Shown: one piece after another, positions 1 through 7,571 of the stretch
How the letters are laid out: every line of letters begins with the position of its first letter
How positions within the stretch are numbered: the stretch's first letter is position 1
Source of the DNA: Poseidonocella pacifica
Lineage (GTDB): Bacteria; Pseudomonadota; Alphaproteobacteria; Rhodobacterales; Rhodobacteraceae
Direction: 5' to 3'
DNA: 64,000 nt
Assembly (NCBI RefSeq): GCF_900111875.1
Contig: NZ_FOJU01000004.1
Span: forward strand, 310,001-374,000
Translations under genes and position numbers: made by a program
The notes under the pieces: generated by a model
Seen by the model: the letters and a program-made list of their open reading frames with translations, nothing else
What the model was told of the DNA's origin: nothing
Databases searched by the model: none

Positions 1-282
1 ATGAGCCCGCCCCAAAGATAGGGGTAAGCGGTGCGTTCCACAAACCATGCGCAAACCGGGACGACGTGCCAAACGCCGAGTGCCCCCGTGGGCGCAACGC
101 GCTGACGGAGGTCGATCCCGGGCTATGCCCATGGGACCGGAAGCAATTTCACTTCCGGGAATTGGATGCGCGTGTAGACGGCAGCGGCGGGCGAGTCAAG
201 CGAAGCAGGCGCTTGGGCGGGGCCATGGCGCCCAATGCGCTGCACGAACTGGGGCACAGACATCGGAGCCGAGGGAGATTCG

Positions 283-315
283 AAAATCCGCCGGCGGGTT
301 GCCCCGACCGGCGGA
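283..315 (-). terminator. Rho-independent terminator after azoR
   Basis: An inverted repeat (TCCGCCGG at 287-294, CCGGCGGA at 308-315, 13-nt loop) is followed on the minus strand by TTTT (286-283). It lies about 50 bases past the azoreductase stop and is oriented to end that transcript. The rest of 1-367 holds no reading frame I can support; plus-strand frames there look like chance openings in GC-rich DNA. Confidence 0.5.
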
Positions 316-367
316 CAGATAGTGTGGAGGTGAGGACGTGCCGCCGGGCGGGCGGGGGTGGGGCCGA

Positions 368-952
368 TCAGGCGGCGAGGTCGGCGACCTGTTGGCGCGC
401 GGCATTCAGCGTGCCTTCGGGATCCAGCGCCATCCGGTCGGCGGCGACGATGTCCACATCCGTGACACCGATGAAGCCAAGCACGTGGCGCATGTAGTTG
501 GAGGCGAAATCAACCTCGGACCCTGCGCCAACACCCCCCGACGCGACAGCGAGGATCGCGCGCTTGCCGTCGAGCAGACCTTTGGGGCCTTCGTCGGTAT
601 AGCGGAACGTCACACCCGCGCGGGCCACGAGATCGACCCAAGCCTTGAGCGCCGCAGGGGCCCCGAAGTTGTAGATCGGCACGCCGATGACGATCACGTC
701 GGCTGCGCGCAATTCCTCAATCAGGCTATCGGACAGGGCCAGGGCGGCCTTTTGCGCATCGTCACGCTGGTCGGCGGGGGTGAAATTGGCACCCACCCAT
801 GCCTCGTCAAGCTGGGGCAGGGGCGTCTGGGCCAGATCGCGGTGGATCACACGGTCCGCGCCGAGACGCTCGGTGATGGCACCCGAAAGCTCCCGCGTTA
901 CGGAGTTTTCGCGGCGGGCGGAAGCATCGAGGCGGAGGATGGTCTTGGTCAT
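368..952 (-). CDS. azoR: FMN-dependent NADH:quinone oxidoreductase / azoreductase
   Basis: A 194-residue flavodoxin-fold protein, the usual AzoR length. The N-terminus carries the FMN-phosphate loop of the family (LDASARRENSVT, about residues 8-19), and a PIYNFGAP segment near residue 100 matches the flavin-contacting loop. The family uses NAD(P)H to reduce quinones and azo compounds by two electrons in the cytoplasm. The frame stays open far upstream through the opposite LysR gene, but the ATG at 952 matches the family N-terminus. It is divergent from the LysR gene at 1061, which probably regulates it. The family call is sure; the physiological substrate is not known. Confidence 0.9.
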   Translation of the reverse strand: MTKTILRLDASARRENSVTRELSGAITERLGADRVIHRDLAQTPLPQLDEAWVGANFTPADQRDDAQKAALALSDSLIEELRAADVIVIGVPIYNFGAPAALKAWVDLVARAGVTFRYTDEGPKGLLDGKRAILAVASGGVGAGSEVDFASNYMRHVLGFIGVTDVDIVAADRMALDPEGTLNAARQQVADLAA

Positions 953-1060
953 CGGAGGCTCATTTTGTTTGCTATAGGTTGCCCCACAAATGGTCCTTGC
1001 ATTTTCCAACGCAATCCGCATCTTCCCACAGGAAATGTTTGTCAGCGCACAGTGAGATCC

Positions 1061-1942
1061 ATGGACAACTGGGATGAAATCCGCACGGCCTATCAGGTCG
1101 CGCGTCTGGGGACGGTGAGTGGCGCCGCCGAGGTGCTCGGGGTTCATCACGCGACCGTCATCCGGCACGTGGATGCGCTTGAACAGCGGTTGGGCGTCAA
1201 GCTCTTTCAGCGGCACGCCCGCGGATACACCGCCACGGAGGCGGGTCAGGACCTGATGCGCGTTGCGCAGACGACGGATGACCAATTCAGCCAGTTGGCG
1301 GGCCGTATCAAGGGACGCGGCGAATCCGTGGGCGGCGAGTTGGTCGTGACCTCGCTCAGCCAGTTGTCGCCTTTGCTCGCCCCGGTGCTCGCACGATTTC
1401 GCGCGGAGCATCCCGAACTTATCGTCCGGTTCCTGACCGGCACCCGGCTTTTCCGTCTGGAGTATGGCGAGGCGCATGTGGCGATCCGCGCGGGCCGCGC
1501 CCCCGATCAGCCGGACAATGTGGTGCAGCCGTTCATTACCCAGCACCATGCCCTGTTCGCCAGCCCCGCTTATGTGGCGGAATTCGGGCGGCCCGAACAG
1601 GTTGAGGATTATGCCAAGCATCGCTTCGTCACCGTGGATGATCGTGCCACCCGCGCGCCGTTTCACCGTTGGCTCTGGGAGAACGTGCCGGAGGAAAGTA
1701 TCGTCTTTCGCTCCTCCGAAGAGCAGGCGCTGCAAGAAGCTGTCCGGGCGGGTGTCGGGATCGGCTTCATGCCGATCTGGGGCGAGGGTGAGATCGGGGA
1801 TCTGGAACAGGTCAGCCCGGCGCGGGAGGAATGGTCCGCGCAACTCTGGCTGGTAACCCATGTGGACCTGCACCGGACCATCAAGGTGCAAACGTTCCTC
1901 GACTTCCTGAAGGCCGAAGCCAAGACGTGGTCCATTCCGTGA
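1061..1942 (+). CDS. LysR-family transcriptional regulator
   Basis: A 293-residue LysR regulator. The N-terminal winged helix-turn-helix spans about residues 5-62 (GTVSGAAEVLGVHHATVIRH, then LEQRLGVKLFQR), followed by a substrate-binding-like effector domain to the end. The ATG at 1061 starts exactly at the HTH domain; the same frame is open upstream but unrelated to the family. It is divergent from azoR across 108 bases, the standard arrangement for a LysR regulator and its target. Its stop overlaps the GTG of the next gene, so the exporter is probably co-transcribed. The effector is unknown. Confidence 0.9.
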   Translation: MDNWDEIRTAYQVARLGTVSGAAEVLGVHHATVIRHVDALEQRLGVKLFQRHARGYTATEAGQDLMRVAQTTDDQFSQLAGRIKGRGESVGGELVVTSLSQLSPLLAPVLARFRAEHPELIVRFLTGTRLFRLEYGEAHVAIRAGRAPDQPDNVVQPFITQHHALFASPAYVAEFGRPEQVEDYAKHRFVTVDDRATRAPFHRWLWENVPEESIVFRSSEEQALQEAVRAGVGIGFMPIWGEGEIGDLEQVSPAREEWSAQLWLVTHVDLHRTIKVQTFLDFLKAEAKTWSIP

Positions 1943-2844
1943 CCGAAGGCAGCCGCGGGCATCTGGCGATGCTGACATTCTCCCTGCTGGTGGCGGGATC
2001 GTTTTCCCTCGGCGCGCTTGCGGCGCCGCTGGTCGATCCGTTGGCGATCAATGCCTTGCGCTTCTTGATCGCGGGCCTGCTGCTTGGGGTTGCGGTCTTG
2101 GCGACGGGCGGGTTCCAGCGGGCGCATTACCGAGCGCCATGGCGGTTCCTGGTGCTTGGCGCGCTTTTCGCCGCCTATTTCGCGCTGATGTTTCAGGGGC
2201 TGAAAACCGCGCGGCCGGTGCAGGCGGCGGCGATCTTTACGCTCACCCCGGTCATGGCGGCAGGGTTCGGCTGGTTGCTGATGCATCAGATCACGACGCT
2301 GCGCATCGCGGCGGGGCTGTTGATCGGGGCGGCGGGGGCGCTCTGGGTGATTTTCGAAGCGGAACTGTCGCGGCTGCTCGCGTTTGAGATCGGGCGGGGC
2401 GAGGCGATCTATTTCATCGGTGTCCTGTGCCACTCTATCTATACACCGCTGGTGCCACGGCTGAACCGGGGGGAGCCGGCGTTGCCGTTTTCCTTTGCGG
2501 TTCTGGTCACGGCCTTTGTCCTGCTGACGATCGTCGGGATGCCGGCGATCCTTGATACCGATTGGCTGGCGCTGCCGCCGATCGTCTGGATCACACTGAT
2601 CTATGTGGCCGTCTTTGCCAGCGCGATGACCTTTGTGCTTTTGCAATACGCGGCGCTGCGGCTCCCGTCGTCCAAGGTCATGGCCTATACTTATCTTGTG
2701 CCCACATGGGTCATCGGGTGGGAGCTTGCGATGCGCCACGGCGGACCGCCCGCGCTCGTGCTTGTCGGGGTGGCGTTGACGATTGGTGCGCTGCTCTTGC
2801 TGCTCAAGGATGAAAGCCCTCAGGCGGTGCCGCGCAAAAGCTAG
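1939..2844 (+). CDS. EamA/DMT-family transporter
   Basis: A 301-residue inner-membrane protein with about ten hydrophobic segments arranged as two EamA repeats of the drug/metabolite transporter superfamily (repeat 2 begins near residue 150, EAIYFIGVLCHS). Such proteins usually export small metabolites, amino acids or drugs; the substrate here cannot be told. The start is taken as GTG at 1939, which overlaps the LysR stop; an in-frame ATG at 1969 is the alternative. The TAG stop shares the tetranucleotide CTAG with the stop of the convergent ArsR gene. Confidence 0.85.
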   Translation: MTEGSRGHLAMLTFSLLVAGSFSLGALAAPLVDPLAINALRFLIAGLLLGVAVLATGGFQRAHYRAPWRFLVLGALFAAYFALMFQGLKTARPVQAAAIFTLTPVMAAGFGWLLMHQITTLRIAAGLLIGAAGALWVIFEAELSRLLAFEIGRGEAIYFIGVLCHSIYTPLVPRLNRGEPALPFSFAVLVTAFVLLTIVGMPAILDTDWLALPPIVWITLIYVAVFASAMTFVLLQYAALRLPSSKVMAYTYLVPTWVIGWELAMRHGGPPALVLVGVALTIGALLLLLKDESPQAVPRKS

Positions 2845-3170
2845 GACCCGGCGTCCAGTTCCCGGGCCAGGAAGCGTTCGAACGCGTCGAGGTTGATCGG
2901 TTCGAACTGCCCAAAGCCCTGCATCCAGACAGAGGCATCGCGAAGCGCATCAGGCTCCAGCTTGCACCACTTCACCCGCCCCCGTTTCTCTTGGGTGATG
3001 AGGCCCGCGCGGGTTAGTATCCCGAGGTGCTTGGAAATGGCGGCCAAAGAGATCTTGAAGGGTTCCGCCACATCCGTGACGGCCATGTCATCCTCCAGCA
3101 GCATCGACAGGATCGCGCGGCGGGTCGGGTCGGCGAGGGCCGCAAAGACGGTGTCGAGATCGTCGCTCAT
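2841..3170 (-). CDS. ArsR-family regulator (SdpR-like)
   Basis: A 109-residue winged-helix repressor. The DNA-binding part is plain (DPTRRAILSMLLE, then EPFKISLAAISKHLGILTRAGL). No CxC metal-binding pair is present in the recognition region, so it resembles the non-metal ArsR/SdpR-type regulators often found near START-domain proteins, though no such partner lies here. The internal ATG at 3170 is chosen because it opens directly into the domain. A perfect palindrome lies 31 bases upstream at 3201-3216, suggesting autoregulation. The minus-strand promoter shares the intergenic region with the atp operon promoter. Confidence 0.88.
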   Translation of the reverse strand: MSDDLDTVFAALADPTRRAILSMLLEDDMAVTDVAEPFKISLAAISKHLGILTRAGLITQEKRGRVKWCKLEPDALRDASVWMQGFGQFEPINLDAFERFLARELDAGS

Positions 3171-3200
3171 GCCTCTTGGTGACCGGACCCGCCGCAATCG

Positions 3201-3216
3201 TCAACCATTCGGTTGA
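3201..3216. promoter_or_regulatory. Probable ArsR operator
   Basis: A perfect inverted repeat, TCAACC - ATTC - GGTTGA, sits just upstream of the arsR-type gene. Palindromes of this CAACC/GGTTG kind are typical of ArsR/SdpR-type repressors. It is about 185 bases upstream of atpI, so an effect on the atp promoter is less likely than autoregulation. Confidence 0.55.
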
Positions 3217-3341
3217 ATATGCTCCACGTCGCTTTTGCCCCCCAACATGGCCTGCGACCATTTGGGTGCGGAGGATTGGTTGCGAAGATTTTCGTTTTAA
3301 AACAGTGACCTAGTCTTCGCGTGGGCGCGGCGTCGGGGCGC

Positions 3342-3370
3342 TTGACTCGGTCCCCCCCCGCGCATAGCAC
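3342..3370 (+). promoter_or_regulatory. Candidate promoter of the atp (F0) operon
   Basis: TTGACT at 3342-3347 is followed, after a 17-base spacer, by TAGCAC at 3365-3370. This fits a housekeeping sigma-70 type promoter with a weak -10 element and would start the transcript about 25 bases before the atpI ATG. It is a pattern match only. Confidence 0.4.
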
Positions 3371-3401
3371 TAGCGCCAACCAACCCGTGGGGCAAAGAGA
3401 C

Positions 3402-3761
3402 ATGGCCGACCCGCGCATTGATGAGCGCATGGCCGATCTGGAGGCGAAGATCGCGGCCGCGAAAGCCGCGCAAGCGCCAACGCCACGCGCGGATGAACAC
3501 TATTCTCAGGCGAACCTTGCCTGGCGGATGGTGACGGAACTTGTGGCCGGTCTTGGGATCGGTTTCGGCATCGGATACGGGCTCGACCGGTTTTTCGGCA
3601 CGACTCCCTTTCTCATGGTGCTGTTTATATTTTTGGGCCTCGCCGCCGGTGTCAAAACGATGATGCGGAGCGCGCAGGAGGTGCAGGAGAAACTGGCGGC
3701 TGAGGCCGCAGAGGACAAGAGGGCCGGGGCGCATGGCGACGGAAACGACGGGACACGCTGA
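3402..3761 (+). CDS. atpI: ATP synthase protein I (AtpI)
   Basis: A 119-residue small membrane protein, first gene of the F0 operon. A charged, alanine-rich N-terminus is followed by two transmembrane segments (about residues 42-62 and 68-88, including [17 protein letters not shown]), as in the AtpI/AF1Q family that helps assemble the c-ring. The ATG at 3402 is preceded by AAAGAGA. The gene overlaps atpB by 29 bases in another frame, which suggests translational coupling. Confidence 0.9.
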   Translation: MADPRIDERMADLEAKIAAAKAAQAPTPRADEHYSQANLAWRMVTELVAGLGIGFGIGYGLDRFFGTTPFLMVLFIFLGLAAGVKTMMRSAQEVQEKLAAEAAEDKRAGAHGDGNDGTR

Positions 3762-4509
3762 GGCAGGGCACGCCGCAGAGGGCGGGCTGGCATTTCACCC
3801 GATGGATCAGTTCATCGTGAAGCCGCTCTTTGGCGACGGTGCCGTGCATTGGTACACGCCCACGAACGTGACCCTGTGGATGGCCATCACCGTGCTCGTG
3901 ATCGGTGCGATCCTCATTCTGGGCACCCGCTCGCGCGCCGTGATCCCCAACCGGTCGCAGTCGATTGCCGAACTGGCCTATGGCTTCATCTACAAGATGG
4001 TCGAGGACATCGCCGGCAAGGACGGGGTCAAGTATTTCCCTTATATCATGTCGCTGTTCATGTTCATCGTGGTGGCCAACTTCCTCGGGCTGATCCCGAC
4101 CGCCTTCACCACGACATCGCATATCGCCGTGACAGCGGTTCTGGCGTTGGCCGTGTTCATCAGTGTGACGGTGATCGGCTTCGTCAAGAACGGGAGCGCG
4201 TTTCTGGGGCTCTTCTGGGTCTCTTCCGCGCCGCTCGCCCTTCGTCCGGTTCTGGCCATCATCGAGGTGATTTCCTACTTTGTGCGCCCGGTGAGCCACT
4301 CCATTCGTCTTGCTGGCAACGTCATGGCGGGCCACGCGGTGATCAAGGTTTTCGCGGGCTTCGCCGCGATTGCCGCCATCGCGCCGCTTTCGGTTCTGGC
4401 GGTCACAGCGCTCTACGGGCTCGAGGTACTGGTCGCCTTCATTCAGGCCTACGTGTTCACCATCCTGACATGCGTCTATCTCAAGGACGCGTTGCACCCC
4501 TCACACTGA
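3733..4509 (+). CDS. atpB: ATP synthase F0 subunit a
   Basis: A 258-residue integral membrane subunit a of the F-type ATP synthase, forming the proton half-channels against the c-ring. The essential arginine lies in the conserved segment [14 protein letters not shown] (about residues 190-205), and the C-terminal helix pair ([16 protein letters not shown]) is typical. The frame opens with MATETT inside the end of atpI. The F1 genes (atpHAGDC) are not in the window, as usual for alphaproteobacteria where F0 and F1 operons are separate. Confidence 0.96.
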   Translation: MATETTGHAEAGHAAEGGLAFHPMDQFIVKPLFGDGAVHWYTPTNVTLWMAITVLVIGAILILGTRSRAVIPNRSQSIAELAYGFIYKMVEDIAGKDGVKYFPYIMSLFMFIVVANFLGLIPTAFTTTSHIAVTAVLALAVFISVTVIGFVKNGSAFLGLFWVSSAPLALRPVLAIIEVISYFVRPVSHSIRLAGNVMAGHAVIKVFAGFAAIAAIAPLSVLAVTALYGLEVLVAFIQAYVFTILTCVYLKDALHPSH

Positions 4510-4519
4510 TCGTAGCCTG

Positions 4520-4535
4520 AGGGGGTACGCCCCCT
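4520..4535 (+). other. Intercistronic hairpin upstream of atpE
   Basis: AGGGGG - TACG - CCCCCT forms a six-pair stem with a four-base loop in the 78-base gap between atpB and atpE. No U-tract follows, so it is more likely an RNA processing or stability element than a terminator. Confidence 0.5.
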
Positions 4536-4587
4536 TCGGACCCGCCACATCATATTCGAAAACTTCCAATCGTAAGGAGATACACCC

Positions 4588-4812
4588 ATGGAAGGTCAAC
4601 TCGCACACATCGGCGCAGGCATTGCAGGTCTCGGCACGGGCATCGCAGCTCTCGGGGTCGGCAACGTTGCTGCCAACTTCCTTGCCGGCGCTCTGCGCAA
4701 CCCTTCGGCAGCCGCGTCCCAGACCGCGACCCTCTTCATCGGCATCGCCTTCGCAGAAGCGCTCGGGATCTTCTCGTTCCTCATCGCGCTCCTGCTGATG
4801 TTCGCCGTCTGA
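4588..4812 (+). CDS. atpE: ATP synthase F0 subunit c
   Basis: A 74-residue hairpin of two transmembrane helices that oligomerises into the proton-driven c-ring. The polar loop carries Arg37 (ALRNPSA), and the proton-carrying carboxylate is Glu57 in [11 protein letters not shown] consensus ribosome site (AAGGAGA) lies eight bases before the ATG, and strong hairpins lie on both sides of the gene. Both features fit the need to make many more c subunits than other F0 subunits. Confidence 0.97.
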   Translation: MEGQLAHIGAGIAGLGTGIAALGVGNVAANFLAGALRNPSAAASQTATLFIGIAFAEALGIFSFLIALLLMFAV

Positions 4813-4838
4813 TCCAGCGGTAACCAGATCCTTACGCC

Positions 4839-4867
4839 CGGGCGGGCCGGGGTGACCCGGCCGCCCG
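4839..4867 (+). other. Strong stem-loop downstream of atpE
   Basis: CGGGCG (4839-4844) pairs with CGCCCG (4862-4867), and GCCGGG (4846-4851) with CCCGGC (4856-4861). The result is a 12-pair stem with one bulged G and a GTGA tetraloop of the stable GNRA type. No T-run follows and atpX continues downstream. I infer a 3' stabiliser or partial attenuator of the atpE message. Confidence 0.6.
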
Positions 4868-4904
4868 ATGGAGTTAAGATAGGTTCCGGTAGGAGTACGA
4901 CGAC

Positions 4905-5453
4905 ATGGCGACCGAAACGACAACGGAAGTGGTCGGCTCCTGCGTGGGCCCCACGGGCAGTGCCATAGGCCTGCCGCAGCTTTGCTTTGACTGGTTCCCG
5001 AACCAGATCTTTTGGCTGCTGGTCACGCTTGTCGTGATCTACTTCCTGCTTGCCCGTATTGCTTTGCCGCGGATTTCCGCGGTTCTGGCAGAGCGGCAAG
5101 GCACGATTACCAATGATATTGCGGCCGCAGACGATCTGAAGGCACAAGCGCAGGAGGCCGAAGCGGCCTACGACAAGGCGCTGGCCGATGCACGGGCCGA
5201 AGCCCAGAAGATCGCCGCGGAAACGCGCGCGGAAATTCAGGCGGAGCTGGACCGGTCCATCGCGGAGGCGGATGCCGATATCGCCGCGAAGACAGCCGAA
5301 TCCGAGGCTGCGATTTCCGAGATCCGGAAGAGCGCTCTGGAAAGCGTCCAGATCGTCGCACGGGACACCGCTCGGGAGATCGTTCGCGCCCTTGGCGCGC
5401 AAACCGACGAACAGGCGATCAACGCCGCCGTCGACGACCGGTTGAAAGGATAA
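4905..5453 (+). CDS. atpX: ATP synthase F0 subunit b'
   Basis: A 182-residue peripheral-stalk subunit. One transmembrane helix (about residues 34-52, [15 protein letters not shown]) follows a short N-terminal region, then a long alanine/glutamate-rich coiled coil to the end. Photosynthetic bacteria and alphaproteobacteria have two diverged b subunits; this is the b' form that precedes atpF. Its N-terminus (MATETT) is identical to that of subunit a upstream. It is separated from atpF by three bases. Confidence 0.92.
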   Translation: MATETTTEVVGSCVGPTGSAIGLPQLCFDWFPNQIFWLLVTLVVIYFLLARIALPRISAVLAERQGTITNDIAAADDLKAQAQEAEAAYDKALADARAEAQKIAAETRAEIQAELDRSIAEADADIAAKTAESEAAISEIRKSALESVQIVARDTAREIVRALGAQTDEQAINAAVDDRLKG

Positions 5454-5456
5454 GCG

Positions 5457-6011
5457 ATGCGCATTCTGGCACTTCTACTCGCCACCGCCGCCTCGCCGGC
5501 CTTTGCGGCAAGCGGTCCGTTCTTTTCGCTGAACAACACGGATTTCATCGTGTTGCTGGGCTTCTTGTTGTTCGTCGTGGTGCTGATCTACTTCAAGGTG
5601 CCGGGGCTTCTGATGGGGATGCTGGACAAGCGTGCCGATGGAATCCGGTCGGAGCTTGATGCAGCGCGGGCCCTGCGCGAAGAGGCGCAATCGCTTTTGG
5701 CGTCCTATGAGCGCAAGCAAAAGGATGTGCAGGAGCAGGCTGATCGGATCGTCGCCGGAGCGCGTGACGAGGCCAAGGCCGCCGCGGTTCAAGCGCAGAA
5801 GGACCTCAAGGCCTCCATCGCGCGCCGTCTGGCCGCCGCGGAAGAGCAAATCCATGCTGCTGAAGCGGGTGCCGTCCGCGAGGTTCGTGACCAAGCCATC
5901 ACTGTTGCGATTGCCGCAGCGCGCGAAGTGATTGCCAAGCAGATGACGTCGCAGGATTCGGACCGCCTGATCGACGACTCCATCGCTCAGGTCGATGCCA
6001 AGCTGCACTGA
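5457..6011 (+). CDS. atpF: ATP synthase F0 subunit b
   Basis: A 184-residue b subunit. It starts with a hydrophobic, signal-like stretch (residues 1-20), then one membrane helix (about residues 28-45, FIVLLGFLLFVVVLIYF) and a long amphipathic coiled coil that pairs with b' to make the stator stalk. It is the last gene of the F0 operon and is followed by a strong terminator. The length is usual for alphaproteobacterial b subunits. Confidence 0.93.
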   Translation: MRILALLLATAASPAFAASGPFFSLNNTDFIVLLGFLLFVVVLIYFKVPGLLMGMLDKRADGIRSELDAARALREEAQSLLASYERKQKDVQEQADRIVAGARDEAKAAAVQAQKDLKASIARRLAAAEEQIHAAEAGAVREVRDQAITVAIAAAREVIAKQMTSQDSDRLIDDSIAQVDAKLH

Positions 6012-6034
6012 TCCTATCTCTAGCAACGAATAGA

Positions 6035-6063
6035 AAAGCCCGGACTTTTTGTCCGGGCTTTTT
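6035..6063 (+). terminator. Rho-independent terminator of the F0 operon
   Basis: AAAGCCCGGAC (6035-6045) pairs perfectly with GTCCGGGCTTT (6051-6061) around a TTTTT loop, and T residues follow. The A-tract on the 5' side means it could also stop transcripts arriving from the convergent GntR gene. Confidence 0.92.
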
Positions 6064-6067
6064 CCGT

Positions 6068-6838
6068 TCAGCGGGTATCGGCTTCGTGCTGTAGCCTGCG
6101 CCGGGCGATCTCTTCATTCTTTTCAGCCCTGCGCTGCAGGTCGAGGCAATGCTCCACAAAGGTCAGATGCGTGCGCACGGCGGCTGCGGCGGCTTCGGAA
6201 TCCCTGTCCTGTAGCGCATCATTGATCGCGCGGTGTTGGTCCAGCAGGGTCAGCCGCGACGTGCGTTGCTTGAACATCGCCTGACGGTTGTAGAAAACCC
6301 CCGCCCTCAGCAAATCGAACATCGAACGCATCATGTGAAGCAGGATGACGTTGTGGCTGGCTTCGACGATGGCCATGTGAAACTGCGCATCCAGCCGCGC
6401 GTCTTCTTCCGGATTTCGCCCCGAATGGGCGGCTTCCATCTTGTCGAACACGGTCTGGATGACCTTCAGGTCCGTATCCGAGGCGAGGCGCGCCGCCCGG
6501 TCCGCACAGATCGCCTCCATATCGCGGCGAAAGGAGATATAGTCGAATTGCGCTTCTTCGTGGCCTGCGAAAAGCTGTACCAAAGCGTCGGAAAATGCGT
6601 TGCCCAGCACTTCGGCGACAAAGACACCCGACCCGGCGCGTGTGGTGAGAAGACCGCGCGATTGCAGCTCCGAGACGGCCTCCCGCAAGCTGGGCCGGGA
6701 TACTGCGAGACGGTCCGCGAGGTCACGCTCTGACGGCAAACGCTCTCCCGGGCGCAAAATCCCACGCAGGATAAGCTGTTCGATCTGCCGAACGACGGAG
6801 GTCGACAGCTTTTCGGATTGAACGGGTCGGAAGGTCAT
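6068..6838 (-). CDS. GntR/FadR-family regulator (PdhR/LldR-like)
   Basis: A 256-residue regulator. The N-terminal winged helix (about residues 10-75) has the FadR-type signature PGERLPSERDLADRLAVSRPSLREAV, followed by an FCD ligand-binding domain with conserved acid and histidine residues (for example DAQFHMAIVEASHN). PdhR-like members sense pyruvate or lactate, but the ligand here is a guess. The ATG at 6838 is chosen because upstream in-frame sequence does not belong to the family. It runs convergently to atpF and stops just past the shared terminator. No metabolic target gene is next to it. Confidence 0.88.
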   Translation of the reverse strand: MTFRPVQSEKLSTSVVRQIEQLILRGILRPGERLPSERDLADRLAVSRPSLREAVSELQSRGLLTTRAGSGVFVAEVLGNAFSDALVQLFAGHEEAQFDYISFRRDMEAICADRAARLASDTDLKVIQTVFDKMEAAHSGRNPEEDARLDAQFHMAIVEASHNVILLHMMRSMFDLLRAGVFYNRQAMFKQRTSRLTLLDQHRAINDALQDRDSEAAAAAVRTHLTFVEHCLDLQRRAEKNEEIARRRLQHEADTR

Positions 6839-6914
6839 CCGCACCTCTCTGCCATATTGGTGAGAAGATATGACCGCATTGGCCGTCCGGCAAGCCGTCA
6901 ATTGGTTGGATGCG

Positions 6915-7367
6915 TCAGAGCCACTTTTCCATGAAGATGGAGGAGGGGTTTTCCTCGTAGTCGCCAAATGGCTCGCAGAGCTGGAAGCCGTGGCGCGCAT
7001 AAAGTCGGTGCGCCTCGTGCAGCAGGTCGCCCGTCTCAAGGCGAATGGCGCTCATCCCCTGTTTGCGGGCCTCGTCTTCGAGGCGATTGAGGACTGCTGC
7101 CGCGATCCCTCGTCCACGGGCAGGCGGGGTCGTGAACATTGATTTAAGCTCGCCGTATCCCTCACGGATCATCAGGGCCCCACAGCCGAGCACCTGACCG
7201 CTCTGGCGGGCGGTGACGAAGAGAATGTCAGGTCGGCACAGCGCTTCTATGGAAAGGAAGTGGTTGTCTTCTGGCGGGAAGAGACTTTCCATCAGGTTGT
7301 GACTGGACCGCAGCAGCGCGGATGCCTGCGGCTCACGGGGATCGGAAAGGGTAATAACTGGATGCAT
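6915..7367 (-). CDS. GNAT-family N-acetyltransferase
   Basis: A 150-residue protein with the acetyl-CoA pyrophosphate loop ARGRGIAAAVLNRLEDEARK (about residues 83-102) and the C-terminal motif B region (HRLYARHGFQLCEPF). Proteins of this type acetylate amines of small molecules or proteins. The substrate cannot be inferred, although the overall form resembles small YjgM/PhnO-like members. It is an isolated gene, upstream of and on the same strand as the GntR gene. Confidence 0.85.
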   Translation of the reverse strand: MHPVITLSDPREPQASALLRSSHNLMESLFPPEDNHFLSIEALCRPDILFVTARQSGQVLGCGALMIREGYGELKSMFTTPPARGRGIAAAVLNRLEDEARKQGMSAIRLETGDLLHEAHRLYARHGFQLCEPFGDYEENPSSIFMEKWL

Positions 7368-7468
7368 GGCACGTCAGTTCTGATTGCTGTTCTGTATAAG
7401 GAGCGCAAAGAACAGGCAGGTCAAGAAAGATTGCCGCGCTCCGAAGCATTCAGCCATATTCAACATCT

Positions 7469-7477
7469 TGTGGATAA
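7469..7477 (-). promoter_or_regulatory. Consensus DnaA box upstream of smc
   Basis: TGTGGATAA on the plus strand is the exact complement of TTATCCACA, the strong DnaA box. It lies in the 204-base gene-free stretch (7368-7571) about 95 bases before smc. A TTGACT at 7511-7516 could be a -35 element for smc, but I see no good -10. One box alone does not make an origin. Confidence 0.4.
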
Positions 7478-7571
7478 CCGCTCATATAACGCGAAATCCG
7501 GTGGTTTTGGTTGACTCGGATTACCCTCCCACGCCACATTTGGTGCTGACTCGGAATCAGCGGGGCAAATC

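Noticed and set aside
1-282. Overlapping plus-strand frames at the window start (47-322 and 66-497)
   Set aside because: Arg-rich composition, no ribosome site and no recognisable domain; treated as non-coding.
953-1978. Long minus-strand open frame extending azoR upstream to 1978
   Set aside because: It lies entirely opposite the LysR gene; the extension has no family similarity and the azoreductase N-terminus begins at 952.
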